A DNA stretch of 64,000 nt. Origin: JBBWZH01 sp035544115. GTDB taxonomy: Bacteria; Actinomycetota; Actinomycetes; Mycobacteriales; CADCTP01. The position numbers were made by a program, and so were the translations under genes. Under the pieces are notes generated by a model. It made no database searches. It was not told where the DNA came from and was given only the letters and a program-made list of their open reading frames with translations. Positions 43,688 through 50,801 of this stretch are shown here, one piece after another. Location: the NCBI GenBank assembly GCA_963714145.1, contig OY970235.1, positions 2,294,001 through 2,358,000 on the forward strand, read 5' to 3'. Numbering within the stretch: the first letter of the stretch is position 1; every line of letters starts with the position of its first letter.

Positions 43688-44149
43688 ATGGAGTTCGGGA
43701 CCATCGAGCGCGAGATCTACGTCGAGGCGTCGCCCGAGATCGTCTTCGAGGTGGTGAGCAGCCCCGACCACCTCAAGCAGTGGTGGCCGGACGACGCCCG
43801 GTACGAGCTGACGCCCGGGGCGGCGGGGGAGATCGTCTTCGGAGACCGCGACGCCGGCGGCGCGGTGGTGGCGTTCACCGTCGTCGACACGCGGCCGCCG
43901 CGGACGTTCTCGTTCCGCTGGACGCACCCGGCCGACGAGGTCGCGGCGGAGGGCAACTCGCTGCTGGTCACCTTCGACCTGACCCCGTCCGGCGGCGGGA
44001 CGCTGCTCAAGATGACCGAGACCGGCTTCCGCGAGATGGGCTGGGAGGTCGCCGTCCTCGAGCAGCAGTACCAGGAGCACGTCACCGGCTGGGACTTCTA
44101 CCTGCCGCGGCTGGCACCGTACGTCGCGACGCTCGCGGTACGGCCATGA
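43688..44149 (+). CDS. AHSA1/SRPBCC domain protein
   Basis: The 153-residue START-like protein has VYVEASPEIVFEVVSSPDHLKQWW-type first helix/strand signals, a central beta sheet and the final long helix (VAVLEQQYQEHVTGWDFYL). AHSA1-like proteins bind hydrophobic ligands and often pair with ArsR regulators in actinobacteria, as here. AGGAGG lies upstream of ATG 43688. Confidence 0.82.
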   Translation: MEFGTIEREIYVEASPEIVFEVVSSPDHLKQWWPDDARYELTPGAAGEIVFGDRDAGGAVVAFTVVDTRPPRTFSFRWTHPADEVAAEGNSLLVTFDLTPSGGGTLLKMTETGFREMGWEVAVLEQQYQEHVTGWDFYLPRLAPYVATLAVRP

Positions 44150-44256
44150 CGGCGGAGCGGCGGAGCGCAATGACGCGGCGCGCTCGGCGGCTCGGGCCGG
44201 GTCCGGACGCCGGCCGTCGTGCGGCGTCCGCTGCACCCGGGGCGGAGCCGGCATGA
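44146..44256 (+). CDS. possible 36-residue coupling peptide
   Basis: An open frame begins with an ATGA overlapping the AHSA1 gene stop and ends in a TGA overlapping the ATG of the ArsR gene. The product is Arg/Ala-rich with no recognisable domain. It may serve only to carry ribosomes across the gap, or it may be chance. Confidence 0.3.
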   Translation: MTAERRSAMTRRARRLGPGPDAGRRAASAAPGAEPA

Positions 44257-44603
44257 GCAACGCTGTGGTCGGGGAGGTCGACGACGACCTCTGGTCCGCG
44301 ATCGGCGACCCGACCCGGCGCCGGCTGCTCGACCTGCTGCTCATCGCGGGTACCGGCACCGCGACCACGCTGGGCCAGCAGCTGCCGGTCACCCGTCAGG
44401 CGGTGGCCAAGCACCTCGGCGTCCTCGACCGGGTCGGCCTGGTCCGGTCGACGCCGGCGGGCCGGGAGAAGCGGTACCGGGTGGACGACGCCCAACTCGC
44501 CCGCGCGGTGGCCCAGCTGTCCTCGGTCGGGGCGGCGTGGGACGCCCGGCTGCAGCGGATCAAGCGGATCGCCGAGGCGATCCAGCGCACCCAACAAGAC
44601 TGA
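44253..44603 (+). CDS. ArsR-family winged-helix repressor
   Basis: The 116-residue protein has the ArsR HTH: IGDPTRRRLLDLLL, then TTLGQQLPVTRQAVAKHLGVLDRVGLV and a winged hairpin REKRYRVD. No metal-binding CxC motif is present, so it belongs to the metal-independent group that autoregulates AHSA1 operons. It sits between two AHSA1 genes, and control of this operon is the likely role. Confidence 0.85.
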   Translation: MSNAVVGEVDDDLWSAIGDPTRRRLLDLLLIAGTGTATTLGQQLPVTRQAVAKHLGVLDRVGLVRSTPAGREKRYRVDDAQLARAVAQLSSVGAAWDARLQRIKRIAEAIQRTQQD

Positions 44604-44623
44604 CAAGATCAAGGAGAGCCGAA

Positions 44624-45070
44624 ATGGTGGACATTCTGCACAGGGTCGGGGTCAAGACCGCGAAGCCGGAGACGGTGTACGACGCGCTGACGACCGTCGA
44701 GGGCCTCGCCGGCTGGTGGACCGAGAACACGAAGGGGAGCGGCGACGTCGGCGGCGTGCTCGAGTTCCGGTTTCCACCGGTCGGTGGCTTCGACATGGAG
44801 GTCGTCGAGCTGCGGCCGGCCGAGCGGGTGTCCTGGCGGGTGATCGACGGTCCGCAGGAGTGGGTCGGGACGACGATCGACTGGGACCTCCGCCAGGACG
44901 GCGACTACACGATCGTGCTGTTCAAGCACCAGGGCTGGACGGAGCCGGGGGAGTTCATGCACCACTGCAGCACCAAGTGGGGCTCGTTCCTGATGAGCCT
45001 GAAGTCCCTGGTGGAGACCAGCGCGGGCGCGCCGGCCCCGCGGGACGTGCGGATCGGCGACTGGCACTGA
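44624..45070 (+). CDS. second AHSA1/SRPBCC domain protein
   Basis: The 148-residue START-like protein (KPETVYDALTTVEGLAGWWT, then a FRFPPVGGFDMEVVEL sheet and a terminal helix) has AAGGAG before ATG 44624. It is the last gene of the AHSA1-ArsR-AHSA1 operon and is followed by a strong terminator. Ligand unknown. Confidence 0.82.
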   Translation: MVDILHRVGVKTAKPETVYDALTTVEGLAGWWTENTKGSGDVGGVLEFRFPPVGGFDMEVVELRPAERVSWRVIDGPQEWVGTTIDWDLRQDGDYTIVLFKHQGWTEPGEFMHHCSTKWGSFLMSLKSLVETSAGAPAPRDVRIGDWH

Positions 45071-45101
45071 GCCGTCGACAGGCCGTGTCAGGCCCTTCGG
45101 C

Positions 45102-45134
45102 CCGGCCTCCCACACTGCCCGTGTGGGAGGCCGG
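45102..45134 (+). terminator. strong hairpin terminator at end of AHSA1 operon
   Basis: A perfect 14-bp stem (45102-45115 with 45121-45134) and a 5-base TGCCC loop lie 31 bases after the AHSA1 stop. It marks the last chromosomal unit before the provirus junction. Confidence 0.88.
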
Positions 45135-45162
45135 CGCTCCCTGCCCCGGTCCCGAGACCACG

Positions 45163-45190
45163 ACTTGACATAATGTGGAGAGTCGCGGCA
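45163..45190 (+). other. left provirus junction: dif-like XerD arm (attL)
   Basis: ACTTGACATAA (45163-45173) is the reverse complement of a XerD-type dif arm and matches 9 of 11 positions of the E. coli arm TTATGTTAAAT. The 6-base centre TGTGGA follows, then GAGTCGCGGCA (45180-45190), which does not look like a XerC arm. TTGACATAATGT (45165-45176) recurs in direct orientation at 62141-62152. Such an AT-rich 12-mer is very unlikely by chance in this high-GC sequence. It is read as the chromosomal XerD arm joined to provirus DNA. Confidence 0.6.
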
Positions 45191-45200
45191 CCGAGGTGGC

Positions 45201-45398
45201 TCACGCGATAGGCATCTCCTGGTATTCGTAGCTCTCTGACTTGCGCGGTGCGGGTATTTCGTCGCCGCGCTGGAAATGCTCCCGGAGGGCCCTGACTAGT
45301 ACATCCGTCGCACTGCAATGCCTGATGTGGGCTTCCGTGCGGATGGCGTCAAGGAGGTCGACCGGGATCCGATAGCTTCGTTGCGGCGTATTTGCCAC
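45201..45398 (-). CDS. ribbon-helix-helix DNA-binding protein
   Basis: From GTG 45398 (AAGGAGGG seven bases upstream) the 65-residue product has an RHH pattern: strand RSYRIPV, then helices LLDAIRTEAHIRHCSATDVLVRALREHF. RHH dimers act as repressors or partition/maintenance factors on mobile elements. It is the gene nearest to the left junction. Its base composition is visibly less GC-rich than the host genes. Confidence 0.7.
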   Translation of the reverse strand: MANTPQRSYRIPVDLLDAIRTEAHIRHCSATDVLVRALREHFQRGDEIPAPRKSESYEYQEMPIA

Positions 45399-45438
45399 GG
45401 TTTGACCCTCCTTCCCGGGACGCAGAGTGTGAGACACC

Positions 45439-45900
45439 CTACCGGAGACGGTGCCCGACGGGCGGTTTCCACCCGTGTCCGTAGGCCCAGTTCACGAGCT
45501 CCTGATCAAACTTCGCGGGTTCGATCCCGAGCATGCTGGTTTCGGGCGGCATCTTCGGGAACTCGCGGTCGCGCAACACCACGCCGAGAACCGCGACAAG
45601 ATCAACCGCGGCGGAATAGCCAGCCCGAATCTGATCACCGAAACCGCTGCCCGGCCGCCGCAGCTCGGCCAGCTCCAATTCCGCCGCGGCAATTCCTTTG
45701 TGGATCTTCCGCGCCAGATTGCTGAGGTATCGGACGTTGTCATCGGTAAGCGGTACCGATGGCGGAGGCGGCGGCGATGGCCGGTACTCCATGCACTCGC
45801 AGTGGAGGCAACCGCGGACCGAAGCGTATTCGTCGTACTCAGTTTGGTGGCTGTCTATCGCATGTGGACACTTAGGACAGGTCGGGTACTTCCGGGCCAT
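45439..45900 (-). CDS. provirus protein with N-terminal zinc ribbon
   Basis: The 153-residue product starts with CPKC...CLHCEC (about 8-40), a probable zinc-binding module, followed by a Pro-rich linker. A helical region (about 60-153; KIHKGIAAAELELAELRRP and an aliphatic-rich helix) completes it. Composition is less GC-rich than the host genes. No family is recognised. It follows the RHH gene in reverse order on the same strand and is separated by about 100 bases from the endolysin-like gene. Confidence 0.6.
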   Translation of the reverse strand: MARKYPTCPKCPHAIDSHQTEYDEYASVRGCLHCECMEYRPSPPPPPSVPLTDDNVRYLSNLARKIHKGIAAAELELAELRRPGSGFGDQIRAGYSAAVDLVAVLGVVLRDREFPKMPPETSMLGIEPAKFDQELVNWAYGHGWKPPVGHRLR

Positions 45901-46001
45901 GGTCGAGCGCCCCCCAATGCGACAGGCGGCCACCCAAAGCCACAGTACGACAGCGTCGCACAGTCGCCGGCCGTCCGGGGTAGGAACCGGGCGGCCGGCG
46001 A

Positions 46002-47003
46002 TCACGCGGCCAGGCGGGCGCGCAGTGCGTCGAGCACCTCGTCGGGCGTGGTGGGATCCGGTACCAGGGAGGCCAGTTCTGCCGCTAGCGCATGCTTGTC
46101 CGCTTCGGTCAGGTGAGCGGTATCGAGTGCCGCTATCGCTCCGAGGACCGCCGACTTCACGTCGGCGATGCCGCCGGCGATGCCGTTCGATCGGTTGACG
46201 AGCGACTGCACCAGCCCGACGAGGTTCCGGTTTCCGGCGGCCCAGTTGGTGCCGCCCTGGGGTGTGCCCTCGTTGAGCACTCCGCGGACAATGCCGGCGA
46301 TCTGGTCGGCGGTCTGCGCGTCGAGCATGATGCCGCTCCCTCCGTCGAGACGGCCGAGCCCGGCCGCCCAAGATCCGAATCCGGGTAGGCCGTAGCGCCA
46401 GATCGAGACGCCGGCGTGGTCGAGCCCCCACCGTGCCGAGTCGATCCACTGTGGATCGTCGCCCGGTGAAACGGCTACGTGTACGGGCTTTCCTCCGTGG
46501 TCGGCCAGGATCTGGCTGAGCAGAGCCCGCTGATAGGGCCAGTACACCTGCGGCATGCCGAGGTCACAGACGCCGACGCACTCGGCCCAGGGGACGCCGT
46601 GCGCGGTCGCCTGCGCCGCGGTCGGGTAGCTGGAGAAGCCGAGCAGTGCGCCGGGGTCCAGCTCGCGCAGCCGCCGGCGGAAGGCGGTCATCTGCCCGTG
46701 CGGCAGCGCGTCCTCGATGTCGACCACGTAGAGCCCGATCGGGCCGCCGTCCGCGGCCGCGGTCACCAGCGCCTCGGCGCAGGCCCGACCGTCGCTGCTC
46801 GTCGGCGGCCCGACCCAGGTCCAGGGCAGCACCCGGACGCCGAACGCGCGGCGCCAGGCCCGGTAGTTCGCCCGGTAGTCGAACCCGCCGGCGCCGGTCG
46901 TGCCGGCGCCGTTGGCGGCCCGCACGAGCACGCCGTCGAGCCCGGCCGGCCACGCCGGCGGCGGCGCGTCCTGCCAGACCCAGCCGAGCCGCCGGGGGAT
47001 CAC
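46002..47003 (-). CDS. endolysin-like glycoside hydrolase of the provirus
   Basis: The 333-residue product has an N-terminal TIM-barrel-like half (about 1-230; GLDGVLVRAANGAGT, acidic YVVDIEDALP, then GMPQVYWPY). This layout is seen in GH25-like and related phage lysins, with acidic candidates at the DIED motif. The C-terminal part (about 235-333) is helical (VGLVQSLVNRSNGIAGGIADVK) and resembles the anchoring or multimerising tails of phage lysins. It is the last gene of the leftward virion operon, a usual place for lysis genes. The GTG start overlaps the stop of the upstream basic-protein gene by four bases. Confidence 0.65.
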   Translation of the reverse strand: MIPRRLGWVWQDAPPPAWPAGLDGVLVRAANGAGTTGAGGFDYRANYRAWRRAFGVRVLPWTWVGPPTSSDGRACAEALVTAAADGGPIGLYVVDIEDALPHGQMTAFRRRLRELDPGALLGFSSYPTAAQATAHGVPWAECVGVCDLGMPQVYWPYQRALLSQILADHGGKPVHVAVSPGDDPQWIDSARWGLDHAGVSIWRYGLPGFGSWAAGLGRLDGGSGIMLDAQTADQIAGIVRGVLNEGTPQGGTNWAAGNRNLVGLVQSLVNRSNGIAGGIADVKSAVLGAIAALDTAHLTEADKHALAAELASLVPDPTTPDEVLDALRARLAA

Positions 47004-47164
47004 GATCGCCTCTGCCGCTTGCGCCGGCGCTTCGCCGCGCGTCCGTGTACGCGGGCGGCCGTGCCGTCCACATAGGCATGCCAGCGGTCCGACCCGGGTG
47101 TCAGCCCGGCCCGGACCGCTTCGGCGCTCAGCCGCCGTCTCAGCCGCGTCTTGCCGTTGGCCAT
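47000..47164 (-). CDS. small very basic provirus protein
   Basis: The 54-residue product has many Arg/Lys and an RRRKRQRR tail. ATG 47164 follows GGGAGGG. It may bind DNA or the viral membrane or be a structural cement protein; no family is recognised. The four-base GTGA overlap with the endolysin-like gene shows co-translation. Confidence 0.6.
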   Translation of the reverse strand: MANGKTRLRRRLSAEAVRAGLTPGSDRWHAYVDGTAARVHGRAAKRRRKRQRRS

Positions 47165-47174
47165 CGTCCCTCCC

Positions 47175-47321
47175 TCACCACCAGGTGAACGGGCGCAGCA
47201 GTCGCGGCATCTGCCGGCCGCGGCCCTCGAACGCATCCCACAGCAGCCACCCGCCGAGCAGGAACGCCGCGGTGCCGACCCACAGCTCGGTTGTCCGGTC
47301 GGCGATCGGGTGCCGGCTCAC
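47175..47321 (-). CDS. small provirus membrane protein (48 residues)
   Basis: One membrane segment (ELWVGTAAFLLGGWLLWDAF) is followed by a basic, Trp-ending tail. GTG 47321 overlaps the previous stop (GTGA). Such single-span proteins populate the internal membrane of tectivirus-like virions, or act as holins next to the lysin gene. Confidence 0.65.
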   Translation of the reverse strand: MSRHPIADRTTELWVGTAAFLLGGWLLWDAFEGRGRQMPRLLRPFTWW

Positions 47322-47614
47322 CGCCGCCCACTCCTCGACTGGCCGAGTTCGTGGCGGACAGCCGAGCGGATCCGCTCGTCGAGTCCGCCGTTCGTCCGCT
47401 CGTCGACGAGCTGTGCCGTCCGGCGGCTGCGGACCCACAGCGCCGCCGCGGTGGCCAGGTTGACCACAGCGGGCACCGCTCCGCCGATCAGCGCCGCGCG
47501 CCGGTCGGCCGGGTACAGCGCCAGCACGCCGAGCAGCGCGCCGAGCGTGCCGAGCCAGCCGACGGCAACCGCCCACGCGACGCCGGGCCGCAGCGGCGGT
47601 ACCGCGCCCATCAC
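47318..47614 (-). CDS. two-span provirus membrane protein
   Basis: The 98-residue product has helices AWAVAVGWLGTLGALLGVLAL and ALIGGAVPAVVNLATAAALWV, then a charged helical tail. The position two genes before the lysin and the topology fit a holin or a virion membrane protein. GTG 47614 or ATG 47611 could start it; both overlap the upstream stop. Confidence 0.65.
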   Translation of the reverse strand: MMGAVPPLRPGVAWAVAVGWLGTLGALLGVLALYPADRRAALIGGAVPAVVNLATAAALWVRSRRTAQLVDERTNGGLDERIRSAVRHELGQSRSGRR

Positions 47615-48027
47615 GCGACTCCGAACGTGGGCGGCTGTGCCTTGCTGAACACCTGAACCGACACCGCGTCGCCGGCCGTGCCGTACAGGGTCAGTACGGT
47701 GCCGGTCAGGTTGACCACCGCGGCCTTGCCGGCCCCGACCCGGTGCACGCCGTGCCCAACGGTCGGCGCCCCGGCCCCCTTGGGCGCAGCGGACACCGTC
47801 ACGTCGTGTGTGGAGTGGTTCGCGACCGCGATCGACCCGGCCGGCACCGACGAACGCAGCTCGGCCGCGCCGTCCGCGTCCAGTTGCACCAGCGCCGTGT
47901 GCAGGACGTTGTTCGTGCTCAGGCCGCGCAGCGCCGCCGCACTCTCGGTTTGGGTGTTCGCTGCCTGCTGCAGCGCCGTCAGGATCTCGGCCAGGAGCGT
48001 ATGTTCCAGCCGCGGCGTAGACGTCAC
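47611..48027 (-). CDS. provirus protein, helical N-terminus and beta-rich C-terminus
   Basis: The 138-residue product starts with a Gln/Ala-rich helix (LLAEILTALQQAANTQTESAAALRGL). A beta-rich part follows (LRSSVPAGSIAVANHSTHDVTVS..., GKAAVVNLTGTVLTLYGTAGD) that resembles small virion or adhesion modules. GTG 48027 overlaps the transglycosylase stop by GTGA. A virion surface or vertex role is a guess from position. Confidence 0.6.
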   Translation of the reverse strand: MTSTPRLEHTLLAEILTALQQAANTQTESAAALRGLSTNNVLHTALVQLDADGAAELRSSVPAGSIAVANHSTHDVTVSAAPKGAGAPTVGHGVHRVGAGKAAVVNLTGTVLTLYGTAGDAVSVQVFSKAQPPTFGVA

Positions 48028-48650
48028 GGTCCTCCGATCGCGCGTCGTGGACGGCTCTGGACCAGAGTCCACGAACCGAGGGTGATCAGGGCCAGGCCGA
48101 GCCCGACGAACGCGACCCGGACGGACAGGTCCCGCAGCGGCCCGGTGATCGCTCCGGTCAGGTCACCAACACCGAAGTTCTGCCGCGTGTCGGCCGCACC
48201 GCCGGCCGGGGCGCCCCCTGGGCTGGTACCGACCGGGCCGCCAGCGCCGCCGTAGTCGGTGCCGGCCAGCTGCGACCACGCGGCGTCGATCCGCTTCTGC
48301 GCGTACATCTTCGCCGGCCGCTCGGCGTAGTAGGCACTCAGCGCGGCCGCGCCCTTCGGGTCGGACTGCCAGCTGCCGGCCGAGATCCGGGTCACCGCGG
48401 CCGCGTAGGACGGCAGCATGTACCGCACCGCCCACGCCGGATCCTCGGCCTGCGCGCGGGTGACGTCCGGGTGCGCGACCTTGTAGATCTGGAACGGCCC
48501 CCAGCTGAGTCCGTTGTCGCCGGCGTTCCAGGGGCCGGTGAGCGAGCCGCCTTCCAAGAGCGCTCCGAGCAGCATCGCCTGTCGGACCCGGCTGTCCGAT
48601 GTGGACTGGTAGACCGCCGCGCCTACAGGCGTGGCCGGCGCGGTGGCCAT
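48024..48650 (-). CDS. membrane-anchored lytic transglycosylase-like virion protein
   Basis: The 208-residue product has an SLT/lysozyme-like N-terminal domain (about 15-135) with a probable catalytic Glu in GALLEGGSLTGPWN and the following LSWGPFQIYKVAHPDVT, then a Gly-rich linker. A C-terminal membrane helix (VAFVGLGLALITLGSWTLV) completes it. Tectiviruses carry such a virion-associated transglycosylase (PRD1 P7) to pierce peptidoglycan during entry. Its start overlaps the preceding gene by 28 bases. Confidence 0.72.
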   Translation of the reverse strand: MATAPATPVGAAVYQSTSDSRVRQAMLLGALLEGGSLTGPWNAGDNGLSWGPFQIYKVAHPDVTRAQAEDPAWAVRYMLPSYAAAVTRISAGSWQSDPKGAAALSAYYAERPAKMYAQKRIDAAWSQLAGTDYGGAGGPVGTSPGGAPAGGAADTRQNFGVGDLTGAITGPLRDLSVRVAFVGLGLALITLGSWTLVQSRPRRAIGGP

Positions 48651-49024
48651 GTCCTCGATCCTGTCTGCCCGGGCGGCGGCCAGGTCGTGCGCGCTGGCGG
48701 CTGCAGTCTCGGCCGCGCCGGCGTGGTCGGCACCGGCTGTGTGGTGCCCAGTCCATTGAGGATGTCCTCAATGGACTGGACGCTACTGCCGAGGATCTCG
48801 CCCTGCCGCTGCAGATACTCGATCTGTGGCTGCAGCGAGTTGTACAGGTCGGTCGACGTGGTGTCGGCGACGCCGGGCGTGATCACCGATCCCGACGCGC
48901 CGTCCCCGGACCCGCCGGCGCCGGCGGACCGGCGACGCAGGTACACCACACCGCCGCCGGCGGCGCCGACGCCGGCTATCGCCCACGCCCGCCGGTCACG
49001 CAGCAGCTCGCCCAGCCCTGGCAT
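48623..49024 (-). CDS. single-span provirus membrane protein
   Basis: The 133-residue product has one N-terminal membrane helix (WAIAGVGAAGGGVVYL, about 14-29) and a soluble segment (TDLYNSLQPQIEYLQRQGEIL). SVQSIEDILNGLG follows, encoded by a perfect 15-bp inverted repeat, and the tail is Pro/Arg-rich. Its ATG shares one base with the upstream stop (TGATG). No family recognised. Confidence 0.6.
   Translation of the reverse strand: MPGLGELLRDRRAWAIAGVGAAGGGVVYLRRRSAGAGGSGDGASGSVITPGVADTTSTDLYNSLQPQIEYLQRQGEILGSSVQSIEDILNGLGTTQPVPTTPARPRLQPPARTTWPPPGQTGSRTWPPRRPRL
48748..48779. repeat. perfect 15-bp inverted repeat with 2-base centre, inside a coding region
   Basis: CCAGTCCATTGAGGA (48748-48762) and its exact complement (48765-48779) are separated by TG. 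In RNA it could form a long hairpin within the membrane-protein gene, and in DNA a cruciform. The sequence is more AT-rich than its surroundings. Confidence 0.85.
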
Positions 49025-49389
49025 CAGCGCACCGCGTCCCCGGGGAACCGGCCGAGCCGGTCCCCGTACGCCTGCCGCAGCGCCTCCAGCTGGTCGACCA
49101 CGCTCGGCAGCGCCGAGGACACCGACGTCGTGGTCGTCTGCCGGTCCGGCCGGCGGTTGAGCGCGTTACCGACGCTCGCGACGCCGGCGAAGACCTGCAG
49201 CGGCCCGGTACGGCCGGTGAACCAGCCGACCGCGCTCGTGCGGCGGTCCCGCTGGTCGAGACCGGTCAGCGCCGGCGTCGACATGAACGTGATGGCCCGG
49301 GCGGCGGCCGACGACTTCGGATCCGGCCCGAACACGGGAACCTCGGCCATACGGGTGTTCCCCGGCAGCACACGGCGCATCGCGCTCAC
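49024..49389 (-). CDS. provirus protein of unknown function (121 residues)
   Basis: A soluble protein without a clear membrane helix. Notable stretches are AAARAITFMSTPALTGLDQRDRR and a C-terminal helix (VVDQLEALRQAYGDRLGRF). GTG 49389 overlaps the upstream stop by GTGA. Probably a virion or assembly protein by position. Confidence 0.6.
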   Translation of the reverse strand: MSAMRRVLPGNTRMAEVPVFGPDPKSSAAARAITFMSTPALTGLDQRDRRTSAVGWFTGRTGPLQVFAGVASVGNALNRRPDRQTTTTSVSSALPSVVDQLEALRQAYGDRLGRFPGDAVR

Positions 49390-49526
49390 CGACCCTGCAG
49401 CGTCTTGACGAACCCGGACGCGCCCTGACTGCCCTTGGTCAGCAGCACGCCGGCGCCACTGGCGTACGCGACCGCGATGTACGCGCCGACCAGAATCGCC
49501 GTGTAACGAAGCGCTGTGCGGCCCAT
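49386..49526 (-). CDS. small provirus membrane protein (46 residues)
   Basis: ATG 49526 follows GGAGGGGG. One membrane helix (AILVGAYIAVAYASGAGVLL) makes up half of the protein, with a short charged tail. Confidence 0.65.
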   Translation of the reverse strand: MGRTALRYTAILVGAYIAVAYASGAGVLLTKGSQGASGFVKTLQGR

Positions 49527-49554
49527 CCCTGCACCCCCTCCACTGCTCCTGAAG

Positions 49555-49902
49555 TCAGCCCCGCGGCTGTAGCGGCCCGATGCCGCCACCGCCGGTGCCG
49601 GCGCTCCCACCGGCGCTCCCGCCGCTGCCGCCGGTCCCGGCCCGGCCGCCGCTGCTCCCGCCGCTGCCTCCCGTGCCGGCCCGGCCGCCGGTGCCCCCGC
49701 CGCTGCCGGGTGAGCCGGTCTTCGTGAACCCCCGCGTGTGGTTGCCGACGCCGGCGATCTTCGGGTCGGCGAGCCGGCGCAGCCCGGCGCCGGCCAGGTC
49801 GACCAGGCCGCCGACCCGGCCGGCCGCGGCTTCCGTCCTGACCACCGCGTACAGGGCCGAGAGGCTCAGCACGCCGGCGAGCAGGCCGCGCCAGCCCTTC
49901 AC
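49555..49902 (-). CDS. provirus membrane protein with collagen-like Gly-rich tail
   Basis: The 115-residue product has an N-terminal membrane helix (GLLAGVLSLSALYAVV), a short helical segment (VDLAGAGLRRLADPK) and a tail of GGSGG/GTGG repeats. Collagen-like Gly-rich proteins occur at tectivirus vertices (PRD1 P5 has a collagen-like region), so a spike-stalk role is possible. GTG 49902 overlaps the upstream stop. Confidence 0.6.
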   Translation of the reverse strand: MKGWRGLLAGVLSLSALYAVVRTEAAAGRVGGLVDLAGAGLRRLADPKIAGVGNHTRGFTKTGSPGSGGGTGGRAGTGGSGGSSGGRAGTGGSGGSAGGSAGTGGGGIGPLQPRG

Positions 49903-49997
49903 TCGATGATCCCGAGGCGTTCCAGTGCCCGGCCGCCGAGGACCTGGAAGCAGACCCAGACGCCGGCGAGCACCAGCAGCACACCACCGGCGTTCAC
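49899..49997 (-). CDS. 32-residue provirus membrane peptide
   Basis: GTG 49997 overlaps the preceding stop by GTGA, and the stop overlaps the next start. The product is essentially one membrane helix (GGVLLVLAGVWVCFQVLGG). The position in an unbroken chain of coupled genes supports it despite its size. Confidence 0.6.
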   Translation of the reverse strand: MNAGGVLLVLAGVWVCFQVLGGRALERLGIIE

Positions 49998-50275
49998 GGC
50001 AGCTCCGCCCCGTCGGGACCCTTGTTGAGGAACTTCGCCCGGGCGAAGTCCCGCACCCCGCCCCAGCTGTCGCGGATGTAGGCGAGGGTGACCAGCCACA
50101 CCACCAGGCCCAGCAGCACGCCGGCGCCCTCGTCCACCGCGGCACCCGTGCCGCTGGCGGCGGCGGACGCGACCCAGCCCGGCCGGGCCGGGCCCGGCCG
50201 GCGCGCCGGCGACCGGGCCGGTTGCGGGGGAGTGCCGCCAGCCGGGGGAGCGGTGGCGGGTACGGGTGCGGTCAC
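49994..50275 (-). CDS. single-span provirus membrane protein (93 residues)
   Basis: A Pro/Ala-rich N-terminus (about 1-45), one membrane helix (GVLLGLVVWLVTLAYI, about 52-67) and a basic tail (RDFARAKFLNKGPDG). It belongs to the coupled virion operon. No family recognised. Confidence 0.6.
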   Translation of the reverse strand: MTAPVPATAPPAGGTPPQPARSPARRPGPARPGWVASAAASGTGAAVDEGAGVLLGLVVWLVTLAYIRDSWGGVRDFARAKFLNKGPDGAELP

Positions 50276-50279
50276 CGGG

Positions 50280-50540
50280 TCAGCCGATGGCCTCGACGGT
50301 CGCCGCGGCGATCCGGTCGAGTGCGCCCAGCCAGACCACCTCGGCCTCGCCGTCGCCCGGCACGCCGACCACCAGGCCCCACATGCCGCGGCGGTGCACC
50401 AGCTGGCCGCGGTGCAGCTCCGGCACCGGCGCGGTCGGCGAGGCCGCCGCCGCAGCGGTGGCCGGCGCCTGCACGCGCAGCGCGTCGAGCAGCTGCTGCA
50501 GCTGGTCGACCAGCCCGGCCGACGGGGTGGGTTCGCTCAT
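50280..50540 (-). CDS. small soluble provirus protein (86 residues)
   Basis: An N-terminal helix (LVDQLQQLLDALRVQA) is followed by an Ala-rich linker. A small beta barrel-like part follows (HRGQLVHRRGMWGLVVGVPGDGEAEVVWLG type), reminiscent of SH3-like modules. ATG 50540 has GAGGAG nearby. Function unknown. Confidence 0.6.
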   Translation of the reverse strand: MSEPTPSAGLVDQLQQLLDALRVQAPATAAAAASPTAPVPELHRGQLVHRRGMWGLVVGVPGDGEAEVVWLGALDRIAAATVEAIG

Positions 50541-50549
50541 GGATGCTCC

Positions 50550-50792
50550 TCAGCTCTCTCCGATGGACACGCGGGCCCGGGCCGGGCCCAGCCGCACCGA
50601 CCCGGCGATGCCGACGAACCCGAGGGTTGCCGCGAGCAGCACGCCGAACCAGAACAGCGGGTTGTCCGGGCTCCACATCGGCGGGTGCGGCGCGGTCGCC
50701 GTCACCGTCGACATCCGCGGCGCACCGAGACCCGCCGGCTCGGCCATGCCCTGCAGGCCGGTCAGGTGGTACGTGCTCGGGATCCCAGCCAC
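50550..50792 (-). CDS. single-span provirus membrane protein downstream of the capsid gene
   Basis: The 80-residue product has one membrane helix (PLFWFGVLLAATLGFVGIAG, about 45-64). It begins nine bases after the capsid stop with GGAGG upstream. Membrane proteins next to the capsid gene are typical of internal-membrane viruses. Confidence 0.62.
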   Translation of the reverse strand: MAGIPSTYHLTGLQGMAEPAGLGAPRMSTVTATAPHPPMWSPDNPLFWFGVLLAATLGFVGIAGSVRLGPARARVSIGES

Positions 50793-50801
50793 CGCGGCCT
50801 C

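Noticed and set aside
45165..45176. TTGACATAATGT read as a strong promoter (TTGACA plus ATAATG).
   Set aside because: The two hexamer-like words are directly adjacent, so they cannot be a -35/-10 pair. The dif-arm explanation accounts for both junction copies and the direct orientation.
45180..45200. A tRNA 3' end as attachment site at the left junction.
   Set aside because: No cloverleaf or CCA-proximal arm can be formed around either junction.
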